A DNA stretch of 64,000 bases from the NCBI GenBank assembly GCA_902801515.1, contig CADCII010000004.1:37064-101063 (forward strand), read 5' to 3'. Below are positions 16,023 to 24,931 of this stretch, piece after piece. The position numbers were made by a program, and so were the translations under genes. The notes under the pieces were generated by a model, which did not search any database, was not told the DNA's origin, and saw nothing but the letters and a program-made list of their open reading frames with translations. Source of the stretch: an uncultured Lachnospiraceae bacterium. Its GTDB lineage: Bacteria; Bacillota; Clostridia; Lachnospirales; Lachnospiraceae. Position 1 is the stretch's first letter, and every line of letters begins with the position of its first letter.

Positions 16023-17182
16023 TACTCCGCGTTCTCACCACTCTGCGTCTCCTCCTGCGGGGGCGCTGCTTTGTCCGCTTCTTCCTGAAGCTGTGCGACG
16101 ACTTCGTCATCGATAACTCCGTCCGCCGGCTCATATCCGTACAGCTTCTGGAAACGTTTTACCATGATGATCGTTCTCTCTCCGCAGTATCCGTCAACTT
16201 CTCCGACAGGAAGCTGCAGCTTATTCAGGCAGTCCTGGACCTTCTTCGTGGTCTCTTCAGATACCTCACCGTTCTTCAGATCATCCAGAGAGTCCAGTTC
16301 TTCAGCCTTCTCCAGCATGTCAGAAACATCGGCGAACGCGATATCATAGTATTGCTTCAATTCGGCGACGGTGACAGCTCTCTTGGCATATCCGGCATCC
16401 CACAGTTCATTGTAGGCGTCAATATCCTGCTTTTCTTTCCAGGAGACATATGCATCGTACTGATTCTGCAGGCCGTTCAGATACTGTTCGCAGAGATACT
16501 GCAGATTGAGGTTGTCGACCCGGGCGTTTTTGTATCTGTCCATGAACCACCGCTCTGATTCGCAGCACTTATTGTTTGCTTCCGCGATCTCATCATTGGT
16601 CATCATGCTCAGTTCCGCTTCTGTGTAGGAGCCGGAAAGCGCAATACGGTCATTGACTGAAGCGCCGATATCTCCCAGGAAATCTTCCGCCGGAATCACC
16701 ATGACACCCTCTGTCTTAGCTTCTGTCTGGGCTGTTTCAGGCTCGACCGCCTCTGTCTCAGCTTCTGTCTGGACTGTTTCCGGCTCAGCTGCCTCTGTCT
16801 GAACCGCTTCAGTCTCGATCTCTTCCGGTTCAGTCTCGATCACTTCCGGCTCAGTCTCGATCACTTCCGGCTCAGTCTCAATCACTTCCGGCTCAGTCTC
16901 GATCTCTTCCAGTTCAGTCTCAATCGCTTCCGGCTCAGTCTCAATCACTTCCGGCTCAGTCTCAATCACTTCCGGCTCAGTCTCAATCACTTCCGGCTCA
17001 GTCTCGAGAGCTTCCGACTCAGCCTCGAGAGCTTCCGACTCAGACTCGAGAGTTTCTGTTTTAACCGCCTCTGTCTGTACGGTTTTATTCTGTGTCTCAT
17101 ATTTACCGCAGGATGTACAGCCTGCCGTCAGTACTACTAAGAGCATGATCACAGTCGTACTTCTCCAGTTTGCTTTAATCAT
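16022..17182 (-). CDS. Repeat lipoprotein with C-terminal peptidoglycan-binding domain
   Basis: A 386-residue lipoprotein. The signal peptide ends in lipobox LTAGC (Cys 22). Residues about 47-124 are a heptad array of TEPEVIE units, and more acidic TEA/EPE repeats run to about 160. A helical region (about 165-300) follows, then a PG-binding_1-like domain near the C-terminus (about 305-370: VQDCLNKLQLPVGEVDGYCG, MVKRFQKLYGYEPADGVIDD). It would be tethered to the membrane and reach the wall through the extended acidic spacer. It overlaps the downstream glucosaminidase gene, suggesting a pair that binds and trims peptidoglycan. Confidence 0.8.
   Translation of the reverse strand: MIKANWRSTTVIMLLVVLTAGCTSCGKYETQNKTVQTEAVKTETLESESEALEAESEALETEPEVIETEPEVIETEPEVIETEPEAIETELEEIETEPEVIETEPEVIETEPEVIETEPEEIETEAVQTEAAEPETVQTEAETEAVEPETAQTEAKTEGVMVIPAEDFLGDIGASVNDRIALSGSYTEAELSMMTNDEIAEANNKCCESERWFMDRYKNARVDNLNLQYLCEQYLNGLQNQYDAYVSWKEKQDIDAYNELWDAGYAKRAVTVAELKQYYDIAFADVSDMLEKAEELDSLDDLKNGEVSEETTKKVQDCLNKLQLPVGEVDGYCGERTIIMVKRFQKLYGYEPADGVIDDEVVAQLQEEADKAAPPQEETQSGENAE
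16811..17044 (-). repeat. Tandem 21-bp coding repeats (TEPEVIE heptads)
   Basis: About eight to nine copies of a 21-bp unit encode TEPEVIE with variants TEPEAIE, TELEEIE and TEPEEIE. Two ESEALE-type units precede the array. Regular proline every seven residues suggests an extended rather than helical spacer. Confidence 0.88.
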
Positions 17183-17259
17183 ATTGTTGCTCCTTCTTCC
17201 TTTTTACCAAGATTCAGCGAAGGCTATATCCCAGCGGGGGGCACCCCCTGTGAGATGTA

Positions 17260-17287
17260 ACCGGCACGTCCCAGAAGCCGTGCCGGT
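17260..17287 (-). terminator. Terminator-like hairpin after lysA
   Basis: A 9-bp perfect stem (ACCGGCACG with CGTGCCGGT, 10-nt loop) lies directly after the lysA stop; the T tail is poor. A second GC-rich inverted repeat (GGGGG..CCCCC) follows on the same transcript. Confidence 0.6.
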
Positions 17288-17292
17288 GTTTA

Positions 17293-18558
17293 TTATACCA
17301 GTTTATTGTAAATTGGGAAGCAGTCAAAGGTTGAGAAGTAGTCCTTCGGTTCCTGCGCCCTGCGGATCAGCTCCACACTGCCGTCTTCTTTCTTCAGAAG
17401 TTCAGCCGACCACAGCCTTCCGTTATAGTTATATCCCATGGAAAATCCGTGGGCACCGGTGTCATGAATGACCAGGTAGTCTCCCAGATCGATCTTCGGC
17501 AGGAAACGGTCTATTGCGAACTTGTCATTGTTCTCACACAGAGAACCGGTAACGTCATATTTGTGGTCGCACTTTGCGTTCTCTTTCCCCAGGACCGTAA
17601 TGTGGTGGTAGGCACCGTACATGGCAGGCCGCATCAGGTTGGCTGCGCAGGCATCCACGCCGATGTATTCTTTGTAGATATGCTTCTCGTTGATCGCCTT
17701 CGTCACAAGGCAGCCGTACGGGCCCATCATGAAGCGTCCCATCTCCGTAAAGATCCGGACATCATCCATCCCGTTTCTGACCAGTATACGGTCATAGGCC
17801 TCATGGACTCCCGCCCCGATCTTCGCGATATCCGCGCCGACACCATCCGGTGTGTACGGGATTCCTACGCCGCCTGACAGATTGATAAAGGAAATGTGCA
17901 CTCCGCAGGTATTCTTCAGGCGCACCGCCAGCTTGAACAGAGTGGATGCAAGCGTCGGATAATAGTCATTTCCGACTGTATTGGATACCAGGAAAGCATG
18001 AATGCCGAAGTGCTTTACACCTTTCTTCTTCATGATCTGGAACGCCTCAAAGATCTGTTCTTCCGTCATGCCGTACTTGGAATCTCCGGGGTTGTCCATG
18101 ATACCGTTGGACAGTTTGTAGAAACCGCCCGGATTGAACCTGCAGCTCATAGTCTCCGGAAGAGATCCCAGCTCTTTCTCCACGATCTCGATATGGCTGA
18201 TGTCATCCAGATTGATGATGGCTCCAAGATCCGCAGCCTTGCGGTATTCCTCAACCGGCGTGTCGTTGGAGGAGAACATGATCTCTTCCCCGGTGATCCC
18301 GCATGCTTCGGACAGCATCAGTTCCGTCATGGAAGAACAGTCACATCCGCACCCCTGCTCGTGCAGAATATTGAGCAGGAAGGGATTGGGCGTGGCCTTT
18401 ACCGCAAAATACTCACGGAAACCTGGGTTCCAGGAAAATGCGTCGTATACACGTTTCGCGTTTTCACGGATTCCTTTCTCATCATAGAGATGGAACGGAG
18501 TCGGGTATGTTTTTACGATCTCCCTGACCTCATCGAGTGTTACAAAGGTTTTTTTCAT
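17293..18558 (-). CDS. lysA: Diaminopimelate decarboxylase
   Basis: A 421-residue PLP enzyme converting meso-diaminopimelate to lysine. The PLP lysine lies in EYFAVKATPNP (about residue 54), and the barrel glycine loop is NLSGGVGIPY. The substrate/PLP-binding EMGRFMMGPYG and the dimer-site CxE motif in GSLCENNDKFA are present. It is slightly diverged from textbook LysA and belongs to the decarboxylase group common in Clostridia; a related ornithine/carboxynorspermidine decarboxylase is a less likely alternative. It starts 26 nt after the LTA-synthase-like gene, so both may share a transcript serving the cell envelope. Confidence 0.88.
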   Translation of the reverse strand: MKKTFVTLDEVREIVKTYPTPFHLYDEKGIRENAKRVYDAFSWNPGFREYFAVKATPNPFLLNILHEQGCGCDCSSMTELMLSEACGITGEEIMFSSNDTPVEEYRKAADLGAIINLDDISHIEIVEKELGSLPETMSCRFNPGGFYKLSNGIMDNPGDSKYGMTEEQIFEAFQIMKKKGVKHFGIHAFLVSNTVGNDYYPTLASTLFKLAVRLKNTCGVHISFINLSGGVGIPYTPDGVGADIAKIGAGVHEAYDRILVRNGMDDVRIFTEMGRFMMGPYGCLVTKAINEKHIYKEYIGVDACAANLMRPAMYGAYHHITVLGKENAKCDHKYDVTGSLCENNDKFAIDRFLPKIDLGDYLVIHDTGAHGFSMGYNYNGRLWSAELLKKEDGSVELIRRAQEPKDYFSTFDCFPIYNKLV

Positions 18559-18583
18559 AATATTGCTCCTCTATACTGCATGT

Positions 18584-20779
18584 TCACTCACTGCTCAGAT
18601 GTATGCCAAAGATGTCGTCAACTCTGCTGCGTGTATCATTCAGGTGATTATACTGAAGGATATTATAATTGTTTAAGATTTCCAATCTGTCCTTATCTTC
18701 GTCAGTGCCGGACCAGCTGTGGAATGTACCTTCCGGATCCACATAAGCCCCTGCGGCAAGTGCCGGCACCTGCTCTCTCATCTGCATCAGGAACTTCTGG
18801 TAGGGATTCAGTTCCAGTCCCGCGTCTTCGAGCACCATCGGGCACAGATAATTGGCGCTGATCAGATCCGCGTCCTCTCTCTTTTCTGCCCCGAAATTAT
18901 TCCAGATCACATAAGGAACAAGATAATGCTTCTGCACATCTTCAAGCGACTCTTCCGTAGACCCTGCAGCTCCGCTGTTGTCAGATGCCGTATCGAACGA
19001 CTCATTTCCGACCAGATCATCGATCACATCAGTGATATAGTCGCCGGGCTCATGATCACCGAACATGACGATTACCGTAGGTTCGGTGACATTCTTTTCA
19101 AAGTAGCTGATCAGGTCGGTGAATGCCTGGTCAGAATATTTGATAAGTGTCAGATAGCGCTCCGCTGCCACAACGTCCCCTGTCTGGAGCGGCGCATCTG
19201 TCAGCATGACTTCCTCAGTGAACCCGTTGTCTGTCTCCTTGGGCGTATATCCGGAATGGTTCTGCATGGTGACAAGGAAGATAAAATCACTCTCACCCTC
19301 CGGCTTTGACTCAAAGATGTCGATGATCTTGTCAAACGCACCTTTGTCACTGACATAATTGCGCAGTTTATCCGCTCCGCTGAAGTCATTCAGATCCAAG
19401 AATTCATCAAAGCCCATAAGCGGATAGACTCTGTCTCTCTCCCATCCGCTCCCGTTGTACGGATGCATGCCGATGGTCCTGTATCCCATTTCTTTCAGGT
19501 AAGTGGCTGTGGTCGGGATATCGGAGTGGATATACTGCTGGAACACTACACATCCCGGAGGCAGGAAAGCCATAGTATCGCTGCTCAGGCATTCATATTC
19601 CGTGTTTGCAGTATTGCCGCCCTTGACGGATACCATCAGATGTCCGGAAGTATACTCCTCCATCAGTTTCCGGAATCCGGGCATGTAATCTTCGCTGGTA
19701 TTAAAGTCTCCAAGCACCGACAGGTCCGAGAAGGCTTCATTCATGATTATGATGATATTCGGATTCTGCTCTGCCGCGGAAGATGCAGCGGCTTCATAAG
19801 AGTCTTCCGCCCCCTGAGCAATCTCCTCCGCCTTCGATGCGCTGTATCCGTCCGGCTTCTTTACATTCAGAAATGAAAGGTTGGACAGGAACGCCGGCCA
19901 GAAACCATTCTTGGTGCAGCGGACATTGGGGGTGAACAGAGTCGTGTCGATTCCCCAGAAGGTCTTCATCTCATCGCTTTGAAGTCCGCTGACCACGAGG
20001 ATCAGGGCTGCCAGCACGATCGCGCACCCGCCAAGACGCACCGGAAGGAAGCGGAACTTCGCATTCATTTTTATCGATATCAGAATGAGGAAAACAAACC
20101 CGAAGGTGGCAAAAAGCATCTGCCACTTGACCGTATAGTCGTAATTACCTGCCACATTGCCCGCTGTTCTGACAGACAGCAGGTCCCATGGAACGATCGG
20201 GTTTCCGCGGAACTGAACCACATAGTAATTGATCACTGCAACCAGCATCAGGAGTGCGGAAGCGATGCTGTATCCGACCCTGAAACTTCCTGCCAGGAAA
20301 GCCAGGAACAGATAGAACAGATAGAACAGCAGGATGTTCAGCAGGAACATGGAGCTGAACGGTTCCGCAATCTTGTAGGAAAGAGGTGCTCCTACGTGCC
20401 AGAATCCGCGGTTATACGCCTCCACAAAAATAAAACTCAGCGGAGGGATCAGAACTGCGAATACGCCTGTATAGATCTTCGAGAAGAGTCCTCTGCCGAT
20501 CTTTACATACATGAATACGCCTGCCAGAACACTCAGGATGATGCAGATGGTTACCCTTCGCGGAGCGATCCAGTCCAAAAGATCATCCAGGCTGTACCTG
20601 ACCTGCGGAGCCGGTCCCGGGAAAGACGATCCGCCCCGGATCGCCAGTACCGTAAGCAGGATCATCAATGCTGTTGTGATCAGAGATGCTGCCAGCCTGG
20701 GATAACTGACTGTCTTCCGTTTATCCCCGCCATTCTTTTCCTGACTGTCTGGCTGCAGCTGTGTCTGTGTGCTGTTCAA
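18584..20779 (-). CDS. LTA synthase family sulfatase-fold membrane enzyme
   Basis: A 731-residue membrane enzyme. The start is TTG at 20779 with AGAAGG 6 nt upstream. The N-terminal part holds six or more hydrophobic segments (to about residue 285). The extracellular sulfatase/phosphoglycerol-transferase domain follows: metal-binding NIIIIMNEAFSDLS, probable catalytic Thr in KGGNTANTEYECLSS, MHPYNGSGWERDRVYPLMGF and metal-binding GDHEPG. LtaS-type enzymes move glycerol-phosphate from phosphatidylglycerol onto a growing teichoic acid or glycolipid. Family length is about 600-750 residues. A role in polyglycerolphosphate surface polymers is likely, though the exact acceptor is uncertain. Confidence 0.88.
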   Translation of the reverse strand: MNSTQTQLQPDSQEKNGGDKRKTVSYPRLAASLITTALMILLTVLAIRGGSSFPGPAPQVRYSLDDLLDWIAPRRVTICIILSVLAGVFMYVKIGRGLFSKIYTGVFAVLIPPLSFIFVEAYNRGFWHVGAPLSYKIAEPFSSMFLLNILLFYLFYLFLAFLAGSFRVGYSIASALLMLVAVINYYVVQFRGNPIVPWDLLSVRTAGNVAGNYDYTVKWQMLFATFGFVFLILISIKMNAKFRFLPVRLGGCAIVLAALILVVSGLQSDEMKTFWGIDTTLFTPNVRCTKNGFWPAFLSNLSFLNVKKPDGYSASKAEEIAQGAEDSYEAAASSAAEQNPNIIIIMNEAFSDLSVLGDFNTSEDYMPGFRKLMEEYTSGHLMVSVKGGNTANTEYECLSSDTMAFLPPGCVVFQQYIHSDIPTTATYLKEMGYRTIGMHPYNGSGWERDRVYPLMGFDEFLDLNDFSGADKLRNYVSDKGAFDKIIDIFESKPEGESDFIFLVTMQNHSGYTPKETDNGFTEEVMLTDAPLQTGDVVAAERYLTLIKYSDQAFTDLISYFEKNVTEPTVIVMFGDHEPGDYITDVIDDLVGNESFDTASDNSGAAGSTEESLEDVQKHYLVPYVIWNNFGAEKREDADLISANYLCPMVLEDAGLELNPYQKFLMQMREQVPALAAGAYVDPEGTFHSWSGTDEDKDRLEILNNYNILQYNHLNDTRSRVDDIFGIHLSSE

Positions 20780-20820
20780 AAGATGCCTTCTTTCTGTGTC
20801 TTGCCGGGCATCGGGCGGAC

Positions 20821-21813
20821 TCAGTTCTGATCCGCGCCCGGTACGCCGTTCTTTATATGCTGATGAGTGAACAGATGATCCTGACAGTATTCGTGATTGC
20901 CTTCACACTTCGAGCAGTAACGAAACTCCAGTTTCTCATCATCCAGTTCAGTTCTTCCGCATATCGTACATTTGTGACGTGCTCCGTTCGGATAGATCTT
21001 CGCATAGCCTGCGCTGCGCCTGCTGGTGCTGCCTGCCTGCGTCCTGCTGCCGGGATCGGATGACGGCTTCTTAGCCTGGCTCCGGCCGCGGGTGAACACA
21101 CTCGCCCCTCCCTGCTGTCCGTCCCTGCGGTAGGTGGCCTTCCTGGCCGACTGCTTCGGGCTGAATCTCCTCAGATCTCTTGTCGAGAGGAAATAGATCA
21201 CAAAGTTCACGACTGACAGTGCGATCACAAGGCGCGGCGTCGCCATACCTACCTTGTAGAATGAATACGCCAGCATTACGGCTTCAAAGATCCCGAGCCA
21301 GCTCATCTTGATCGGAATGACAAAGTACAGGAGCACCTGCGCGTTTGGATAGGTAAACGCAAATGCCAGCAGGATCGATGTCTGGATATAATAGGTGGTC
21401 ACAAACATCTTCATGATCTGTATATTGATCAGGGCTGCCGGAGTACCCATGGAGAGGAACACCGGATATGCCAGCATCATGCCGATATCCGTGATCAGTA
21501 TCCCGCCCAGGATATAGATGTTGAAATAAAAATCCCCCCAGGTATTTGCCAGAGTCCTTGCGATCCAGTAGTAGAAAAACAGCATGATGACTGTAAAGAT
21601 CGTAAGCTCTGAAGGCGGCATCAGCACCCATGACAGCAGACGCCAGACCTGCCCCCTGCAGATGAGTACAGGATCAAAACAGATCATATTCAGTGTATTC
21701 GGCGCAAGCATGCTCAATGTATATCCGACCACCTGAAAAGCGATCATGATCACAGGGAGCTCGCGGATCGCATAGCGCCCGAAACGGCGCTCCATCTTAC
21801 TGAGAAATTTCAT
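20821..21813 (-). CDS. Rhomboid/Der1-like membrane protein with C-terminal zinc-ribbon-like domain
   Basis: 330 residues. Residues about 15-215 contain six hydrophobic segments arranged as in rhomboid/Derlin-type proteins (IYILGGILITDIGMMLAYP, FLSMGTPAALINIQIMKMF). The rhomboid catalytic GxSG serine and paired His are not found, so it is probably not a protease. A basic, Ser/Arg-rich linker (about 215-285) leads to a C-terminal cluster KCTICGRTE..FRYCSKCEGNHEYC..H..H, which could bind one or two zinc ions on the cytoplasmic side. It lies 41 nt after nothing else in its operon and precedes the LTA-synthase-like gene. Function unknown. Confidence 0.7.
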   Translation of the reverse strand: MKFLSKMERRFGRYAIRELPVIMIAFQVVGYTLSMLAPNTLNMICFDPVLICRGQVWRLLSWVLMPPSELTIFTVIMLFFYYWIARTLANTWGDFYFNIYILGGILITDIGMMLAYPVFLSMGTPAALINIQIMKMFVTTYYIQTSILLAFAFTYPNAQVLLYFVIPIKMSWLGIFEAVMLAYSFYKVGMATPRLVIALSVVNFVIYFLSTRDLRRFSPKQSARKATYRRDGQQGGASVFTRGRSQAKKPSSDPGSRTQAGSTSRRSAGYAKIYPNGARHKCTICGRTELDDEKLEFRYCSKCEGNHEYCQDHLFTHQHIKNGVPGADQN

Positions 21814-21904
21814 GAATACTTATTTCCTTTCTTTTCACCCTCTTAACCCGGTTATTTTACACAACTATCCATGAAATGTACAGAAGCGTCACTGAAAATA
21901 TATC

Positions 21905-21940
21905 TTAAAAGGGAGCCGGGCAGGTCTGTCCTGCCCCGGC
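21905..21940 (-). terminator. Terminator of the pot operon
   Basis: A GC-rich stem (GCCGGGCAGG with CCTGCCC-CGGC) lies 38 nt after the potD stop, followed on the minus strand by TCCCTTTT. Confidence 0.7.
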
Positions 21941-21977
21941 CCCCTTGCCGGCTCTGATCTGTTCAGCTGTGTTCAGA

Positions 21978-23252
21978 TCAGTTTGATTTCACTTTGTCCC
22001 AGTACTTCGCGTACAGTGCGTCTCCGTCCTCGCCGATGTAGGTGTATACCTGGCTGTTCTCCAGCATCTTGGCTGTCGGGAACGCGACTGTGGAATTCTT
22101 GATGTCCTCATCCTCGATGAGTTCTCGCGCTTCCTTGTTGGGCGTTGAGTAGGTGATATAATCGAAGTTCTTCATCGCAATATCGCCTCTGCACAGGAAG
22201 TCAAGGAACTTCTCCGCGTTTTCAACATTCTGCGCATCTTTCGGAATGACCCAGCTGTCGATCCACACATTGGATCCTTCTTTCGGGATCACGTATTCCA
22301 GGTCCTCATTCTCACGGGCGGTGTAGATCGCTTCTCCGGAATAGATGACGCCGAGGGCTGCCTCTCCGCCTATCATCTTGTCGCGGACCTGGTCGATCAC
22401 GTATGCCTGTACGAGCGGCTTCTGTTCGATCAGCTTGTCGGCGCACGCCTTAAGTTCTTCCTCGTCGACCGTATTGATGTCATAGCCGAGAAGTTTCTCC
22501 GCCACCATGAAGGCATCGCGGACAGAATCCTGCATCAGGATATTATCCTTGTATTTTTCATCCCACAGGATCTCCCAGGAATCGACAGTGTCGCCCTCTT
22601 CGATCATGCTGGTGTTGTAGAGGATGCCGACCGTGCCCCAGCAGTAAGGGATCGAATATTTATTTTCCGGATCAAATCCCTTCGACTGCTCGATGTAGGT
22701 TTCATCGATGTTTTTGTAGTTCGGGATATGGTCAAAGTTGATCGGCTGAAGCATGTCATTCGCGATCATCTTGGCGATCATATAGTCAGACGGACAGATC
22801 AGATCGTAGGATGCTGCTCCGGCGGCAACCTTCGGATACATGATCTCGTTGGTCTCGAACTCTTCATAGACCACTTCGATACCTGTCTCTTCCTCAAACT
22901 GGTCAAGCACGTCCGGATCGATATACTCACCCCAGTTATAGACGACGACCTTGCCGCTTCCTTTTGCGCTCTTTCCGGCCTCTGCTGCTTCTGCTTCGGT
23001 CTGTGTTGCCGGCTCCGCTTCGGTCTGCGCCGTCATCTCTGCCTCTGTCCCTGCTGCCTGCACTTCAGTCTGCGCTGCCGCAGTTTCCGCTGCCTGGCCT
23101 TCTGTCTGTTCAGTTTTCTCTGACTGTGCAGCGGCTGTCTGCTCAGTGGTTTCCTTTGTGGTCTCCTTCGCCGTATCAACTTTCTTGATGCAGCCCGTAA
23201 GAAGGCACGGGATCAGTACAGCGACCATGACAGATGCAATGACTTTTTTCAT
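21978..23252 (-). CDS. potD: Spermidine/putrescine-binding lipoprotein PotD
   Basis: A 424-residue lipoprotein (lipobox LLTGC, Cys 21) and last gene of the polyamine uptake operon. After an acidic TEAE/TE-rich linker (about 25-100) comes the PotD-type binding domain: VVVYNWGEYIDPDVLDQFEE, GAASYDLICPSDYMI, and the C-terminal FLDFLCRGDIAMKNFDYITY. PotD proteins are about 350 residues, and the difference here is the acidic linker. It captures polyamines outside the membrane and hands them to PotB/PotC. GAGGAG precedes the ATG. Confidence 0.94.
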   Translation of the reverse strand: MKKVIASVMVAVLIPCLLTGCIKKVDTAKETTKETTEQTAAAQSEKTEQTEGQAAETAAAQTEVQAAGTEAEMTAQTEAEPATQTEAEAAEAGKSAKGSGKVVVYNWGEYIDPDVLDQFEEETGIEVVYEEFETNEIMYPKVAAGAASYDLICPSDYMIAKMIANDMLQPINFDHIPNYKNIDETYIEQSKGFDPENKYSIPYCWGTVGILYNTSMIEEGDTVDSWEILWDEKYKDNILMQDSVRDAFMVAEKLLGYDINTVDEEELKACADKLIEQKPLVQAYVIDQVRDKMIGGEAALGVIYSGEAIYTARENEDLEYVIPKEGSNVWIDSWVIPKDAQNVENAEKFLDFLCRGDIAMKNFDYITYSTPNKEARELIEDEDIKNSTVAFPTAKMLENSQVYTYIGEDGDALYAKYWDKVKSN

Positions 23253-23269
23253 ACTCTTCAGTCTCCTCT

Positions 23270-24085
23270 TTAATGTGTTGCTTTATTAACTGCGGGTTCC
23301 TTGCTTTTTCCCCTGCCGAATATCATCAGCAGGACCAGAACGCTGACAAACAGCAGCGTGGACAATGCGTACATCTCCGGCTTGATCCCTTTTCTGACCT
23401 CTGTGTAGATCTTGGTCGACAGTGTATCGAAGCCGGGGCCCTTGGTAAAATGAGTGATCACGAAGTCATCAAGTGACAGCGTGAAAGCCAGCATAAACCC
23501 GGACAGGATCCCGGACATGATATCCGGAAGCACCACCTTGCGGAAAGCAAACATCCTTGTCGCTCCCAGGTCCAGTGCGGCTTCATAGGTGCTGATATTG
23601 ACCTGCCGCAGCTTGGGCATTATCGACAGCACCGTATATGGCAGATTAAAAGTGATATGCCCGATCAGTACTGTCCCGAATCCGAATTCCACCGCATATC
23701 CCCATCTGGACAGGAACTGTCCCAGTCCGATGAACAGCAGCATCAGCGAGATTCCCGTTACGATCTCCGCATTCAGCATGGGAATGTTGATCGTGCTCAG
23801 AATAACCGTCCGCCTTCTTCTGTTCATGGAATTGAGGCTGATGGCGGCAAGCAGTCCGAGAAGCGTGGAGATCAGCGCGGACAGCACGGCGACAAGCAGT
23901 GTGTTGTAAAGTGCCGACATGATAGCTTCATTGCGGAACATCTCAGCATACCATTTCAGCGTCCAGCCGCCCCATTTTGCCCTGGTCCTCGAGTTATTGA
24001 AGCTGAACAGGATCAGGACCGCGATCGGCGCGTACAGCAATATGAAAATGAAACCCAGATAGATTCTGGAAAGAGCTTTTTTCAA
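23270..24085 (-). CDS. potC: Spermidine/putrescine ABC transporter permease PotC
   Basis: A 271-residue permease with six predicted helices. The EAA coupling motif is YEAALDLGATRMFAFRKVVL, and the N-terminal part PIAVLILFSFNNSR is typical of PotC. Start is TTG at 24085 with GGAGGG upstream. It pairs with PotB to form the polyamine channel in the membrane. The 3' end is 17 nt before the potD start. Confidence 0.94.
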   Translation of the reverse strand: MKKALSRIYLGFIFILLYAPIAVLILFSFNNSRTRAKWGGWTLKWYAEMFRNEAIMSALYNTLLVAVLSALISTLLGLLAAISLNSMNRRRRTVILSTINIPMLNAEIVTGISLMLLFIGLGQFLSRWGYAVEFGFGTVLIGHITFNLPYTVLSIMPKLRQVNISTYEAALDLGATRMFAFRKVVLPDIMSGILSGFMLAFTLSLDDFVITHFTKGPGFDTLSTKIYTEVRKGIKPEMYALSTLLFVSVLVLLMIFGRGKSKEPAVNKATH

Positions 24086-24109
24086 TTCTCAACCCTCCGC
24101 AGGAGTTTC

Positions 24110-24931
24110 TTACAGAACGATCCCTTCCGCGTCTCCATTGTCGTAATGCTGCATGACAGCCATCGAGATCAGGATGAATATCATCAGGACCAGTGACAGG
24201 CCGCTTCCCACGTTCCAGTTGCCGACCTGCGTAAACTGCTGCTCGATCACATTTCCGATCAGGAGGACCTTGGATCCTCCGAGGAAATCACTTATGACGA
24301 AGGTCGTGAGTGCCGGTACGAATACCATTGTGATTCCGGAGATGACTCCGGGGATCGTCAGCGGGAAGATTACTTTCCAGAAAGTCTGGAACTTGTTCGC
24401 TCCCAGGTCATATGCCGCGTTCACCACATTCTGGTCGATCTTCTCAAGTGCGTTGTATATCGGCAGTAGCATGAACGGCAGAAAATCGTAGATCATCCCC
24501 AGCGCTATGGCATAGGGCGTATTGATCAGATACAGTTTCGGCAGATGCAAAAATCCCAGGATCTGGTTGATGACACCGTTGCGCTCCAGCAGAGTCTGCC
24601 AGGCAAGTATGCGGAGCAGCGAATTCATCCACATGGGGATGATAAAGATCGTTACGATAAATCCGGTTGCCCCGACTTTCATATTGGTCAGAATCAGCGC
24701 CAGCGGATAGGCCATGATCAGGCAGACCGCCGTCGCGAACAGCGACAGGATCAGGGACAGCACCAGGGCTTTCATCCTTTCCGGCGTTCCCATCTGGGCA
24801 ACATTGCTCCAGGTAAACGCCCCCGTGCTGTCAGTGAGACCGTAGTAGACGATCATCAGCAGGGGGATGATGATAAATGCGGCGGTCCAGATCAGATACG
24901 GACCGCTCAGCAGCGGATTGCGTCGTTTCAT
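24110..24931 (-). CDS. potB: Spermidine/putrescine ABC transporter permease PotB
   Basis: A 273-residue permease with six predicted helices. The N-terminal LIWTAAFIIIPLLMIVYYGL and the EAA motif NVVNAAYDLGANKFQTFWKV are PotB hallmarks. Its start overlaps the potA stop (TGATG), so translation is coupled. It forms the membrane channel with PotC. Confidence 0.94.
   Translation of the reverse strand: MKRRNPLLSGPYLIWTAAFIIIPLLMIVYYGLTDSTGAFTWSNVAQMGTPERMKALVLSLILSLFATAVCLIMAYPLALILTNMKVGATGFIVTIFIIPMWMNSLLRILAWQTLLERNGVINQILGFLHLPKLYLINTPYAIALGMIYDFLPFMLLPIYNALEKIDQNVVNAAYDLGANKFQTFWKVIFPLTIPGVISGITMVFVPALTTFVISDFLGGSKVLLIGNVIEQQFTQVGNWNVGSGLSLVLMIFILISMAVMQHYDNGDAEGIVL

Noticed and set aside
18559-18583. 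Lysine riboswitch before lysA
   Set aside because: Only 26 nt separate lysA from the upstream gene.
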